Made by a program: the position numbers and the translations under genes
From: Peptococcaceae bacterium
Lineage (GTDB): Bacteria > Bacillota > Dehalobacteriia > UBA4068 > JAAVYR01
DNA: 64,000 nucleotides
NCBI GenBank assembly: GCA_022791255.1
Contig: JAAVYR010000001.1
Span: 1 to 64,000, forward strand
Reading direction: 5' to 3'
Part shown: positions 1-8,496 of the stretch, piece by piece
Position numbering within the stretch: the first letter of the stretch is position 1
How the letters are laid out: every line of letters starts with the position of its first letter
Notes under the pieces: model-generated
Databases searched by the model: none
Told to the model about the DNA's origin: nothing
What the model saw: only the letters and a program-made list of their open reading frames with translations

Positions 1-77
1 CCCCTTCCTATTTTTCTTCTGCTTTTCAACTCTATTATAGCAATTAAAAAACCCACAACATCCTAAAGTTAGGACTA

Positions 78-106
78 TTGGTTTTATTAAACGTAGCTAC
101 TATATA
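78..106 (+). promoter_or_regulatory. Sigma-A-type promoter of the 46-codon unit
   Basis: A -35 TTGGTT at 78-83 is followed, after a 17 nt spacer, by a -10 TATATA at 101-106. Transcription would start near 113, giving a leader of about 20 nt that holds only the ribosome binding site AAGGAG (118-123). Confidence 0.6.
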
Positions 107-132
107 TTAAAATTTTTAAGGAGTTGAAAACT

Positions 133-273
133 ATGCCTACCATGCTTGCCCATATGAACCTGAGCGGTACCGCAAAGAAGTGTATAGACCAGCTCCATAA
201 ACGCATTTATGCCCCCTTTGAAAAGAACCTATGGATATTCTTTAATTTAGGCTACGACTGCTGCCCAGCATAA
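133..273 (+). CDS. Orphan small protein of 46 residues
   Basis: The reading frame starts at ATG 133, 9 nt after a good AAGGAG site, and ends at TAA 271-273. It encodes 46 residues and ends in GYDCCPA, with one further Cys at residue 17. The middle is basic and aromatic (KRIYAPF, LWIFF), with no clear signal peptide or membrane span. The unit has its own promoter and a strong terminator directly after the stop, so it is a self-contained transcription unit. I do not recognise a family. It could be a small cytoplasmic peptide, a peptide precursor, or the reading frame of a dual-function small RNA. That it is translated is inferred from the ribosome binding site. Confidence 0.5.
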   Translation: MPTMLAHMNLSGTAKKCIDQLHKRIYAPFEKNLWIFFNLGYDCCPA

Positions 274-307
274 AAAAGAAAGAGGAGCGAATACTCCTCT
301 TTCTTTT
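274..307 (+). terminator. Intrinsic terminator of the 46-codon unit
   Basis: A perfect 14 bp stem (274-287 with 294-307) has a 6 nt loop and ends in a CTTTCTTTT arm. It begins one base after the stop codon of the small ORF. Confidence 0.85.
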
Positions 308-415
308 GGTAACGGGATAAGCCCGTTCATTCAAAGATATTTATCTCAAATATTCTGAATTCTTACTACTACGAACAAACACAACAATGAAATAAAACTA
401 TTTCTACTATTTTAA

Positions 416-667
416 CTATTTCATTTGTTGGGTTTGGGTTGCGCTGTTTACGCCGGAAGCTTGACCTTGAGATAAAGCTTGTTCAGCAAAAGCAACCATT
501 TTTTTGGTCATGTTACCACCAACATAACCGTTTTGACGAGAGGACAATTGCCCTTTGTCGATTTGGTCATAGTTAGAGATACCTAATTCTGTAGCTACTT
601 CCATTTTGAATTTATCCAAAGCAGAAGAAGCGCCACCGTATACCGGTGCATTAGATTTTCTACTCAT
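416..667 (-). CDS. Alpha/beta-type small acid-soluble spore protein (SASP)
   Basis: This 83-residue protein belongs to the SASP family that coats and protects DNA in the dormant spore. The N-terminal half has the GPR protease site region (LDKFKMEVATELGI). The C-terminal half has the family block around SSRQNGYVGGNMTKKMVAFAEQ. Length is slightly above the usual 60-75, through a Gln/Ser-rich tail. The start ATG at 665-667 follows a strong GGAGGTG site. A sigma-G-like promoter lies upstream at 700-729, as expected for forespore expression. The gene stands alone. Family assignment is firm; which paralogue it is cannot be told. Confidence 0.95.
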   Translation of the reverse strand: MSRKSNAPVYGGASSALDKFKMEVATELGISNYDQIDKGQLSSRQNGYVGGNMTKKMVAFAEQALSQGQASGVNSATQTQQMK

Positions 668-699
668 TATCCATTCACCTCCTTTTCCTTTACAGAAGA

Positions 700-729
700 T
701 ATCATGCCCAAAGCATCAGATTTCTATAC
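700..729 (-). promoter_or_regulatory. Sigma-G/sigma-F-like forespore promoter of the SASP gene
   Basis: Read on the minus strand, GTATA (725-729) is followed by an 18 nt spacer and CATGATA (700-706). This fits the Bacillus sigma-G pattern GHATR-N17/18-CATnnTA. The start point would lie about 25 nt upstream of the SASP start codon. The match is by eye. Confidence 0.6.
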
Positions 730-760
730 CCTAATTTTCCTGCATCTTTTTTCCAGTTAC

Positions 761-864
761 TTTTCTGGATAAAAAAATCTGACCAGAAAAAACAAGAACC
801 CTCTGTGCAATAGAAAAAGTAACCTTTGCGCCGAAAAAGCACTCACTTCCTCGGTACAAAGGTT
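761..864 (-). terminator. Two hairpins downstream of recG
   Basis: This 260 bp gap between recG and the SASP gene holds no ORF. An interrupted hairpin pairs AACCTTTG (821-828) with CAAAGGTT (857-864), with inner CCGA/TCGG pairing. On the minus strand it is followed by a T-rich run, so it is the likely recG terminator. A second hairpin pairs 761-768 with 783-790. Confidence 0.55.
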
Positions 865-927
865 ATTATGAACAGATATTCTTTTTTTATACAAAAAATT
901 TTCTAATCTCTTTTTATAGATTTTTTC

Positions 928-3285
928 TTATGGTGTAAAGAGGAATTTTTCTGCAATGCAGTGGTCTAATACAGCCATTTCTTCCTCCGTCACCGTAAAT
1001 TTTCCATCTAATACGGCTTTCGCGTCTTTTCGTGCTTGTTCCATCATTCTGCCATCAGAGAAGATATCCGCTACCTTCAGCTGTGGCAGGCCATGCTGAC
1101 GCACCCCGAAAAATTCCCCTGGCCCTCGCAGAGATAAGTCCGCCTCAGCGATTTCAAAACCATTTTGTGTAGAGACCATGGTCTCCATGCGCTTCTGAGA
1201 CACTTCGCTTTTAGCATTATGCATAAGGATGCAATAAGATTTCGCCGTCCCTCTGCCCACACGACCCCGCAGCTGGTGCAGCTGAGCCAGGCCAAAACGG
1301 TGCGCGTCCCACACCAGCATGACCGTGGCATTGGGTACATTGACGCCGACTTCAATCACGGTAGTAGAAACTAATACCTGGATTTCCCCACGCACAAAGG
1401 CGCTAGTGATTTCCTCTTTTTCTTTCCCCTTCATCTTACCGTGGAGCAGACCGACGCGGTAGCCTTTTAGGTCTTTTTTACTGATTTTCTCTACCAGGTC
1501 CACAGCAGACTGCATATCCATTTTTTCGGACTCTTCTACCAGCGGGCACACCACATAAGCTTGTCCACCCTTATCCACTTCTTTTTTGATAAAGCGCCAA
1601 ATGCGTTCTTCATAGCTATGGTCCACCGCAAAGGTATCTATCTTTTGCCGTCCCGGCGGCAGCTGGTCGATGACAGACAAATGCAAATCACCATACAAAG
1701 ACATGGAGAGGGTACGAGGAATAGGCGTCGCCGTCATGATGAGCACATCAGGCTGGGCGCCTTTTTCCTGCAGCACGCTGCGCTGCAATACCCCGAAGCG
1801 ATGCTGTTCGTCAGTAATGGCCAAGCTCAAATCATGAAACTCCACATGTTCCTGGATGATAGCATGGGTCCCCACTAATATCTGGATTTTGCCATTGGCT
1901 ACTTCTTCCAACAGAGTTTTCCGGGCCTTTCCCGTTACTCTCCCAGTCAGGCAAGCCACCCGGATATGTAACTGCTCAAAAACCTGAGACAAATCCCCAT
2001 AGTGCTGTTGCGCCAAGATTTCTGTAGGAGCCATCATGGCACACTGATGACCAGAACGCACAGCTTTTAAGAGAGCCGCCATAGCCACAGCTGTTTTCCC
2101 ACAGCCTACATCCCCCTGGACTAATCTTGCCATGGGTTCTCTTTTTTCCATATCTTGGTAAATCTCTCCAATAACCCGCTCCTGGGCCTGGGTAAATTGA
2201 AAAGGCAGCACTGCTTTTAGCTCGCCTAAAATCCCCTTATCGCTACTATGAGCAATCCCCGGCTGGGTCTCTCCAGATTGCTGACGAAGAAGGGCCATCT
2301 GCAACAGGAATAATTCCTCATAAGCCAAGCGGTTACGGCAAGCCTTCAGCGTTTCAAAGTCCGTTGGTAAGTGCATTTCCCGTACGGCGATACGACGAGC
2401 AAAAAGATTTTCTTTCTCCAGCACACTTTGGGGTAATACTTCACCGATATATTTTTCATATTTATCAACGGTATCCAGCACTGTTTTACGGATAATTTTC
2501 TGCGATAATTTTTCTGTAGCAGGATAAATGGGCACGATAACAGACCCCAAGTTTTCTTCTTTGCCTAAAATCTCATAGTCTTGTACCGTCAGTTCCTGTT
2601 TAGAATATTTCTTTTCTAGCTTCCCCCGAACTAAAAGCTCCATCCCCCGGGAAAAGCTTTTCTTTAAGAATTTTTGATTAAACCAAATCACTGGCAACAT
2701 ACCAGTGGCATCCTGCAGCCATACCTTTAAAATATAAATACGATGGTTGGGCTGATATTCTTCTATCTCGATAATTTTTCCCCGTACCGTCGCCACTTCA
2801 TTGATGGCCACTTCTGCAATGGCTGTTACTTTACGCCGGTCCTCGTAGTTCCGCGGGTAAAAGAACACCATATCTCCGGCCGTATAGACCCCCAGCTTCT
2901 GAAAGAGAGCCGCCCGTTTATCCCCGATGCCTTTAATGTAAGCAACAGGTGTCGATAGCCCTTCTGTACTGTCTTCACTATCCAATGTCTCTTTATCCAG
3001 GAGATGGGTCACACCATCACTTTTTACAGCAGGCACAGGCCGCGCCTCTGCTTGCGCCCCTTGCTGTCTCCGCAAAATCAGACTTTCTATTTGCAGTAAA
3101 AGCTCAGGCCGCTTTGCAGGGGCTGTCTGCAGATAGCTTACTGCCAGCTGCTTTAAGGCAGAGTCTTCCACATCCTCTGCCAGCCTGAAAAGCCACTGGG
3201 CAAAGCCGCCAAATACCGCTCCATCTGAACAAGACAAGCGTTTTTCTTTTTCGATAACATCTAATACATTCGCAAAATTCACCAC
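928..3285 (-). CDS. recG: ATP-dependent DNA helicase RecG
   Basis: RecG remodels stalled replication forks and branch-migrates Holliday junctions. The wedge/OB-fold region spans about residues 110-260. The superfamily 2 helicase core follows: Walker A GDVGCGKT at 391-398, then the DEQH box, TATPIPRTL, and the LRGRVGRG motif VI region. It has 785 residues against about 680-690 in B. subtilis and E. coli. The excess is an N-terminal extension of roughly 110 residues that is partly helical and ends in an acidic linker. It follows fakA and yloU on the same strand, the usual Bacillota order, but a terminator at 3349-3392 separates it from fakA. Confidence 0.97.
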   Translation of the reverse strand: MVNFANVLDVIEKEKRLSCSDGAVFGGFAQWLFRLAEDVEDSALKQLAVSYLQTAPAKRPELLLQIESLILRRQQGAQAEARPVPAVKSDGVTHLLDKETLDSEDSTEGLSTPVAYIKGIGDKRAALFQKLGVYTAGDMVFFYPRNYEDRRKVTAIAEVAINEVATVRGKIIEIEEYQPNHRIYILKVWLQDATGMLPVIWFNQKFLKKSFSRGMELLVRGKLEKKYSKQELTVQDYEILGKEENLGSVIVPIYPATEKLSQKIIRKTVLDTVDKYEKYIGEVLPQSVLEKENLFARRIAVREMHLPTDFETLKACRNRLAYEELFLLQMALLRQQSGETQPGIAHSSDKGILGELKAVLPFQFTQAQERVIGEIYQDMEKREPMARLVQGDVGCGKTAVAMAALLKAVRSGHQCAMMAPTEILAQQHYGDLSQVFEQLHIRVACLTGRVTGKARKTLLEEVANGKIQILVGTHAIIQEHVEFHDLSLAITDEQHRFGVLQRSVLQEKGAQPDVLIMTATPIPRTLSMSLYGDLHLSVIDQLPPGRQKIDTFAVDHSYEERIWRFIKKEVDKGGQAYVVCPLVEESEKMDMQSAVDLVEKISKKDLKGYRVGLLHGKMKGKEKEEITSAFVRGEIQVLVSTTVIEVGVNVPNATVMLVWDAHRFGLAQLHQLRGRVGRGTAKSYCILMHNAKSEVSQKRMETMVSTQNGFEIAEADLSLRGPGEFFGVRQHGLPQLKVADIFSDGRMMEQARKDAKAVLDGKFTVTEEEMAVLDHCIAEKFLFTP

Positions 3286-3341
3286 AAACGGAATTCCTTC
3301 CTATCAAAAAACTATTTTCTCCATTATAGCATAAATATATC

Positions 3342-3392
3342 AAAAAAACCTACCACTGCTTACAACGATATTTTTTGATAAGCAGTAGTAGG
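3342..3392 (-). terminator. Intrinsic terminator of the yloU-fakA operon
   Basis: A 14 bp stem pairs 3349-3362 with 3379-3392. On the minus strand its single imperfect pair is a G-U wobble, and it is followed by a run of seven T. The stem shares the ACCTACTACTGCT core with the terminator at 50031-50079. Confidence 0.8.
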
Positions 3393-3421
3393 TAATTTCT
3401 TTACACCTAAATGGCAATATT

Positions 3422-5062
3422 TTATTCTACAGAAACTAAGAAATAGTATAAAGGCTGACCACCGCAGTGAACCTCAATATCCATATGACCATAATCCGCA
3501 GTTACTGCTTCTATCAAACTCATAGCCTCTGCCTCTGTTAAATCATTGCCATAGTAGAAGCTAATGAGCGTGCTGTCCTCTGTCACCATCTCCTGCAACA
3601 AGTCGCCCAGCACTGCCTGGGTTTCTTGGCCGACTGTAACGATATTTCCTTCTTTCAAGCCGAGAATATCCCCAGCAGTGATTTCTTTCCCTTCAAAGGT
3701 AGAGTTCCGCACGGCAAAGGTCACTTCCCCAGACTTGATTTCTGCCATGCAGTCTGCCATAGTAGCAGCATTTTCTGCACCAGTAGTCTCTGCATTAAAG
3801 CCAAGCATAGCACCAATGCCTTGGGTGATAAATTTGGTTGGCAATACATGAACAGGCTTTTTAGCGAGTTTTTTAGCTTGTTCTGCCGTGAGGATAATAT
3901 TGCTGTTATTCGGCAAGATGACGATTTCTTCTGCATTTACCCGGTCAATGGCATTTAACAAATCTTCTGCACTAGGGTTCATAGTTTGTCCGCCGCAGAT
4001 AACTTCTGCCGCCCCTAAGGAAGTAAATAATTCTGCTAAACCATCACCATTGGCAATGGCAACTACCCCGCAAGCTACAGTAGGCCCAGCTGGTGCTGGC
4101 ACCTCTTTTGGTTCTTCTTCTATTTTAAAGAAATCATCGGTAAGTTCGCTATGCTGGTCCCGCATATTTTCGATTTTAATATCGTGGAGCGTACCATATT
4201 TGAGGCCATATTCTAATACTTTATATGGCTTATTGGTGTGAAAATGCACTTTTACTAAATCCTCAGACCCCACGACCAATAAGCAGTCGCCATCTTGACG
4301 GGAAAGATATGTTCTGATTAAGTCTACTGGCAGCTTATGCCCTTTGATGAGCACCTCGGTGCAATAACCATAAACAATTTCTTTTTCTTCTTTTTTTACA
4401 GCAGGATTTACCATAGCGCCGCCGGACAGCACGGCAAAGTCGGAGAAATCCTCTCCCTGCAATGCTTTCAGACCGCCATGTAAAATGAGCAAATAACCTT
4501 GCCCCCCGGCGTCTACCACACCGGCTTCTTTTAATACCGGCAGCTGATTGGGGGTATTGGCCAGTGCTACACTGCCTTCTTCGATGGCCTGCTCCAAAAC
4601 ATGCAGGATATCATCGCTTTCTTCCGCTGCTGCTACTGCACCTTTTGCCACTGCACGGCTGACTGTGAGAATGGTACCTTCTACCGGTTTCATAACAGAT
4701 TTATAGGCCAAGTCTACCCCTTTTTGCAAGGCATTACTCAAGGACTTGGCAGTAATGATAGTTTCTCCTTCTAAGCCGCTAGCAAAGCCGCGGAATATCT
4801 GAGAAAGAATTACCCCAGAATTTCCCCGAGCGCCCATAAGCGCACCATTAGAAAGGGCAGACATCACTTTCTCTACGGTGTTCTTACTTGCCAAATCCTT
4901 CACCGCAGAAGTCATCGTCAGCGACATATTGGTTCCGGTATCCCCATCCGGAACAGGGAATACATTCAGCGCGTTCACCTTTTCCTTATTTTCACACAAA
5001 AAAGCGCAGCCCCCTACAAGAAAATCTCGCAGCTGGTCCACATTCATCTCGTTTAAAGACAC
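3422..5062 (-). CDS. fakA: FakA/YloV family kinase (DhaL-like DAK2 domain)
   Basis: This 546-residue protein matches the two-part FakA family, the ATP-binding subunit of fatty acid kinase. That enzyme phosphorylates exogenous fatty acids held by a FakB protein. The N-terminal DhaL domain carries the nucleotide/Mg-binding motif FPVPDGDTGTN (about 35-45) and the GARGNSG motif near residue 100. The C-terminal half is the YloV-type domain. It lies 15 nt downstream of the asp23/yloU gene, the conserved yloU-yloV pair. No FakB (DegV) gene is in this window. The older annotation as dihydroxyacetone kinase is not supported by the architecture. Confidence 0.85.
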   Translation of the reverse strand: MSLNEMNVDQLRDFLVGGCAFLCENKEKVNALNVFPVPDGDTGTNMSLTMTSAVKDLASKNTVEKVMSALSNGALMGARGNSGVILSQIFRGFASGLEGETIITAKSLSNALQKGVDLAYKSVMKPVEGTILTVSRAVAKGAVAAAEESDDILHVLEQAIEEGSVALANTPNQLPVLKEAGVVDAGGQGYLLILHGGLKALQGEDFSDFAVLSGGAMVNPAVKKEEKEIVYGYCTEVLIKGHKLPVDLIRTYLSRQDGDCLLVVGSEDLVKVHFHTNKPYKVLEYGLKYGTLHDIKIENMRDQHSELTDDFFKIEEEPKEVPAPAGPTVACGVVAIANGDGLAELFTSLGAAEVICGGQTMNPSAEDLLNAIDRVNAEEIVILPNNSNIILTAEQAKKLAKKPVHVLPTKFITQGIGAMLGFNAETTGAENAATMADCMAEIKSGEVTFAVRNSTFEGKEITAGDILGLKEGNIVTVGQETQAVLGDLLQEMVTEDSTLISFYYGNDLTEAEAMSLIEAVTADYGHMDIEVHCGGQPLYYFLVSVE

Positions 5063-5077
5063 GATTTTCTCCCCTCC

Positions 5078-5434
5078 CTAGTCAACCATTCTTACTCCCT
5101 GGATATTGACATGTACCTGGTCGACTTGTAAGCCTGTAAAGTTTTCTACTACATATTTTACATTGCTGACAACATTGTGAGCAATTTCCGACATTTTTGT
5201 ACCATAACCGACAATAATATTCACCTGAATTATTATTTTACCATCTTTGTCGAAAATTTCAACGCCTTTACCGAGAGCTTCCTTCTTTAATAACTCAGCA
5301 ATACCATGAGAAAGCTTTTTCGAAGCCATCCCTACAATGCCAAAGCATTCTGTTGCTGCAATCCCCGCGAGAGTTGCCAGTACTTCTTTATCAAACACAA
5401 TCTTTCCATATTCATTTAAAATTTCTCTTTCCAT
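5078..5434 (-). CDS. Asp23/YloU family envelope stress protein
   Basis: This is a 118-residue Asp23/Gls24-family protein. The family is small, cytoplasmic or membrane-associated, and linked to the cell envelope stress response. The typical N-terminal block (FDKEVLATLAGIAATECFGIVGM) and the later IIVGYGTKMSEIA region are visible. It is the first gene of a two-gene operon with fakA, as in B. subtilis yloU-yloV, and is divergent from rpmB. A sigma-A-type promoter lies just upstream. The exact biochemical role of this family member is unknown. Confidence 0.9.
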   Translation of the reverse strand: MEREILNEYGKIVFDKEVLATLAGIAATECFGIVGMASKKLSHGIAELLKKEALGKGVEIFDKDGKIIIQVNIIVGYGTKMSEIAHNVVSNVKYVVENFTGLQVDQVHVNIQGVRMVD

Positions 5435-5470
5435 AGTATCGGTACTACCCCCTTTACTAATTCTATCTTT

Positions 5471-5499
5471 ATTATACCCGACTCCCTGCCAAAAACCAA
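5471..5499 (-). promoter_or_regulatory. Promoter of yloU-fakA
   Basis: Minus strand: TTGGTT (5494-5499), 17 nt spacer, TATAAT (5471-5476). The rest of the 311 bp divergent region to rpmB is AT-rich and holds no gene. Confidence 0.7.
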
Positions 5500-5667
5500 T
5501 CTATTTTTATGGGTTTTCCAGCAAAGCTACATATCTAGCCTATCTGTCTATTTTAATTATTTAGCTAGCTATCTATCATAGTCTATTTACAAAAGATGAA
5601 ATTATTTATATAATTTACCAAAGAAGGGTGAATATTCCCTGAAAAATTTTATTTTAGAAAAAAGTAC

Positions 5668-5696
5668 TTGCTATTATTTATTTTTTCTGCTAAAAT
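5668..5696 (+). promoter_or_regulatory. Promoter of rpmB
   Basis: TTGCTA (5668-5673), 17 nt spacer, TAAAAT (5691-5696). It lies about 50 bp ahead of the rpmB start. Confidence 0.65.
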
Positions 5697-5745
5697 AATA
5701 AAGCATGAAATTCGGCTGAGCCCAGTAAAGAAGGAGGTGGAGAAT

Positions 5746-5931
5746 ATGGCCAAATGTGAAATTTGCGGTAAAGGGATTACTTCCGGGATGAAAGTAAGTC
5801 ACTCCCATATTCGTACCAAAAGAACTTGGAAACCAAATCTGCAAACTGTTCGGGCCATAGTAGACGGTACCCCAAAAAGAGTTACCGCTTGCACCCGTTG
5901 TCTCCGTTCTGGTAAAGTAAACAGAGCTTAG
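5746..5931 (+). CDS. rpmB: 50S ribosomal protein L28
   Basis: This 61-residue L28 begins MAKCEICGK. It keeps two Cys pairs (CEIC near residues 4-7 and CTRC near 49-52), so it is the zinc-ribbon form. A longer in-frame reading exists upstream, but ATG 5746 directly follows AAGGAGGTGGAGAAT and fits the family start. The gene is monocistronic and divergent from yloU-fakA-recG, a conserved Bacillota arrangement. A UUCG-loop terminator follows. Confidence 0.97.
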   Translation: MAKCEICGKGITSGMKVSHSHIRTKRTWKPNLQTVRAIVDGTPKRVTACTRCLRSGKVNRA

Positions 5932-5957
5932 TTTTACAGATCATAGATTTTTTTAAG

Positions 5958-5990
5958 ATAAAAGCGTTTCGACGCTTTTATTTTTTTATT
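5958..5990 (+). terminator. Terminator of rpmB with UUCG tetraloop
   Basis: A 10 bp stem (5958-5967 with 5972-5981) is closed by a TTCG loop and followed by a T-rich run. Confidence 0.9.
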
Positions 5991-6096
5991 TTAAACCACG
6001 CCTTTCCCAAGCTGCTAATTCCTTTTGTCCTAGCACATTTGTCTCTCTTGAGCAATATGTTAACACCAGATAAAAAAGAAAAGGAGTTCTTTTTAA

Positions 6097-7074
6097 ATGT
6101 GTACTAGCATTGCCATGAAGACAGAAGATTTTTATTTTGGGCGCACCATGGATTTAGATTATGAGTTAAATAGTGCTGTTATTTTCACACCGAGGAACTA
6201 CCCCTTTATCCTGCGAAAAGCAGCAGAACTCAGCAGCCACTATTGCATGCTTGGCATGGGTATGGTGGTAGATGGTTATCCGCTCTATGCAGACGCTGTC
6301 AACGAAAAAGGGCTCTGCATTGCAGCACTAAACTTTCCAGATAATGCCCACTATCCCCAGGAAGAAACAGCAAATAAAATCAATATTACACCCTTCGAAT
6401 TTATTCCCTGGATTTTAGGAAAATGTGCAAATATTACAGAGGTTCGTGTGTTATTAGCCAGCACCCATCTGATTGACTTACCCTTTCGGAAGGATATCCC
6501 GAATACTCCCTTGCACTGGCATATAGCAGATAAAGAAAGCTCCATCGTGCTGGAACACACCCAGGATGGTTTGGGTGTATTTAATAATCCAGTAGGCGTC
6601 CTTACCAATAACCCAGCCTTTGGTTTCCAGATGACCAACCTTTCCCAATATTTAAATCTCACTTCTAACTATCCCCAAAACTGTTTCAGTGAAGTAGCAA
6701 ACATTAAACCCTTTGGGCAAGGCATGGGGTGCGTAGGATTGCCAGGCGATTTTTCTCCTGCTTCCCGCTTTGTCAAAGCCGCTTATCTCTCGCTAAACTC
6801 CGTCTGTGATAAAGATGAAGAAAGCAGCATGGCCCAGCTTTTTCATTTATTAGACGCCGTATCCGTTACCAAAGGCAGCGTGCTTAATCAAGAAGACCAG
6901 TGCAATGTTACCACTTATAGCTGTTGCATGAATGCAGATAAAGGTATTTATTATTATAAATCTTACGCTAATAATCAAATCTCCGCCATCCACTTAAACC
7001 ATGAGCTTTTAGAAGATACCCAGGTAAAGAAGTTTCCCTTTACCACAGCACAACAAATTAACTGGTTAAACTAA
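6097..7074 (+). CDS. bsh: Bile salt hydrolase / choloylglycine hydrolase family
   Basis: This Ntn-hydrolase (325 residues) cleaves the amide bond of conjugated bile salts or related linear amides. Cys2 directly after the initiator Met is the nucleophile. Arg16 and Asp19 (GRTMD), Asn79 (ALNFP), the LTNNP motif near residue 170 and the Arg of PASRF match the catalytic set of Clostridium bile salt hydrolases. Overall length and motif spacing also match the Clostridium perfringens enzyme. There is no signal peptide, so it is cytoplasmic. It follows an AAGGAG site and is a single gene convergent with rmuC. Penicillin V acylase is the alternative activity; the motif pattern favours bile salts. Confidence 0.88.
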   Translation: MCTSIAMKTEDFYFGRTMDLDYELNSAVIFTPRNYPFILRKAAELSSHYCMLGMGMVVDGYPLYADAVNEKGLCIAALNFPDNAHYPQEETANKINITPFEFIPWILGKCANITEVRVLLASTHLIDLPFRKDIPNTPLHWHIADKESSIVLEHTQDGLGVFNNPVGVLTNNPAFGFQMTNLSQYLNLTSNYPQNCFSEVANIKPFGQGMGCVGLPGDFSPASRFVKAAYLSLNSVCDKDEESSMAQLFHLLDAVSVTKGSVLNQEDQCNVTTYSCCMNADKGIYYYKSYANNQISAIHLNHELLEDTQVKKFPFTTAQQINWLN

Positions 7075-7092
7075 TACAACCTAACCAGACGG

Positions 7093-8361
7093 CTAATCTT
7101 CCTCTATCTCTGTCATATCCGCCATCATTGGCATGACAGACTCTTCTTGCCAAAGCAGGGCCTCACTATCTTGCACCGGCAAGGCCTCTACGCCTCGCAG
7201 CTTCCGCTCAATGACTCTGGTTTTACGGCTGGCGTCATCTATGGTGTTACTAGCCTCCTGCAGTTTCTTCTGGGTTTTTTCTAAAGCAAGTGCAAAACGG
7301 CCAAAATCTGTTTTCACAGCACCCAACAAAGACCAGACCTCTCCCGCCCGTTGCTCCACCGCAAGGGTACGAAATCCCATTTGCAAACTATTCAAGAGAG
7401 CTGCAAGTGTAGTAGGCCCGGCAACTACCACACGATAATCCCGCTGCAGCTGGTCGGTTAACCCCTCTTGCTGCAGCACTGCTGCATAGAGACCCTCAAT
7501 GGGTAAAAACAGAATAGCAAAGTCTGTCGTATCTGGCGGATTTAAATATTTTTCTTTGATAGATTTTGCTTCTGCCTTGACGCGTGTTACCAGTTGTTTT
7601 CCATATTCTTTAGCAGCAGAGACATCGCCCTGCTCCTCTGCCTGCAAAATCCTTTGATAATCCTCCAAGGGAAATTTCGCATCAATAGGCAGGTAAATCC
7701 AACTACCACTACTGCCAGCAGCAGGTAATTTTACAGCGAACTCTACACGATCATTACTGCCTTTTTTGGTAGTTACATTGGCCGCATATTGCTCCGGGGC
7801 TAAGATTTGCTCTAAAATATTGCCTAATTGCACTTCGCCCCAAGTACCTCGCACTTTCACATTAGCGAGGACTTTTTTTAAATCGCCTACGCCTGCTGCC
7901 AGCTGCTGCATCTCTCCTAAGCCGCGATACACCTGCTCCAACCGCTCGCTTACTAAACGAAAAGAGTCGTTTAAGCGCTGCTCTAAATTTTGCTGCAACT
8001 TCTCATCTACGGTACGGCGCATTTCCTCCATGGCCTGGTTATTTTCTCCTCTTAGCTCTTTGAGCTGGCTATTCACCATATCATACATACGGTTCATTCT
8101 CGTTTCATTGGTAGCGGTTAAGTGCCGCATTTCCTCTGTTACCATAGACATTTGCGTCTTTTGCAGTTGCCATACTTCCCCCTGCTTCGTGACGATCCCC
8201 TGTTCACTGCCAGCCAAAGCTTGCAATAAATCTTGTCTCGTGCGAATAAGACCAGATACAAGCTCTTGTTGCCGCCGACTTTCCCGCAGCATCTGTACTA
8301 ATCCTAATAAAAGCAGCAAAAAAATGCCGCCCAGCCCTATCACCATCCATACCTCTGTCAT
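7093..8361 (-). CDS. rmuC: DNA recombination protein RmuC
   Basis: This 422-residue protein has an N-terminal membrane anchor (about residues 4-24, GLGGIFLLLLLGLVQ). A long coiled coil to about residue 150 follows. The RmuC domain shows LPIDAKFPLEDY, the NPPDTTDFAILFLPIEGLYA block and AGPTTLAALLNSLQMGF. RmuC limits DNA inversions and is predicted to have a restriction-endonuclease-like core. It lies downstream of bioB on the same strand with a 135 bp gap, so it may be transcribed separately. Confidence 0.93.
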   Translation of the reverse strand: MTEVWMVIGLGGIFLLLLLGLVQMLRESRRQQELVSGLIRTRQDLLQALAGSEQGIVTKQGEVWQLQKTQMSMVTEEMRHLTATNETRMNRMYDMVNSQLKELRGENNQAMEEMRRTVDEKLQQNLEQRLNDSFRLVSERLEQVYRGLGEMQQLAAGVGDLKKVLANVKVRGTWGEVQLGNILEQILAPEQYAANVTTKKGSNDRVEFAVKLPAAGSSGSWIYLPIDAKFPLEDYQRILQAEEQGDVSAAKEYGKQLVTRVKAEAKSIKEKYLNPPDTTDFAILFLPIEGLYAAVLQQEGLTDQLQRDYRVVVAGPTTLAALLNSLQMGFRTLAVEQRAGEVWSLLGAVKTDFGRFALALEKTQKKLQEASNTIDDASRKTRVIERKLRGVEALPVQDSEALLWQEESVMPMMADMTEIEED

Positions 8362-8496
8362 AAACTACCTCAATCGTTCTTGTAAACTTTTTCTTTTTGG
8401 TTTCCAAACCGAACAAATGTTCTCATTGTATTTGACAATTCCACAAAAGAACATAAATTCCTGCCAAAAGAAAAAATTCTCCCTCCCATCTTTCGG

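Noticed and set aside
311-327. Small AACGGG/CCCGTT hairpin next to the first terminator
   Set aside because: Only 6 bp and no T run on either strand, so not called as a terminator.
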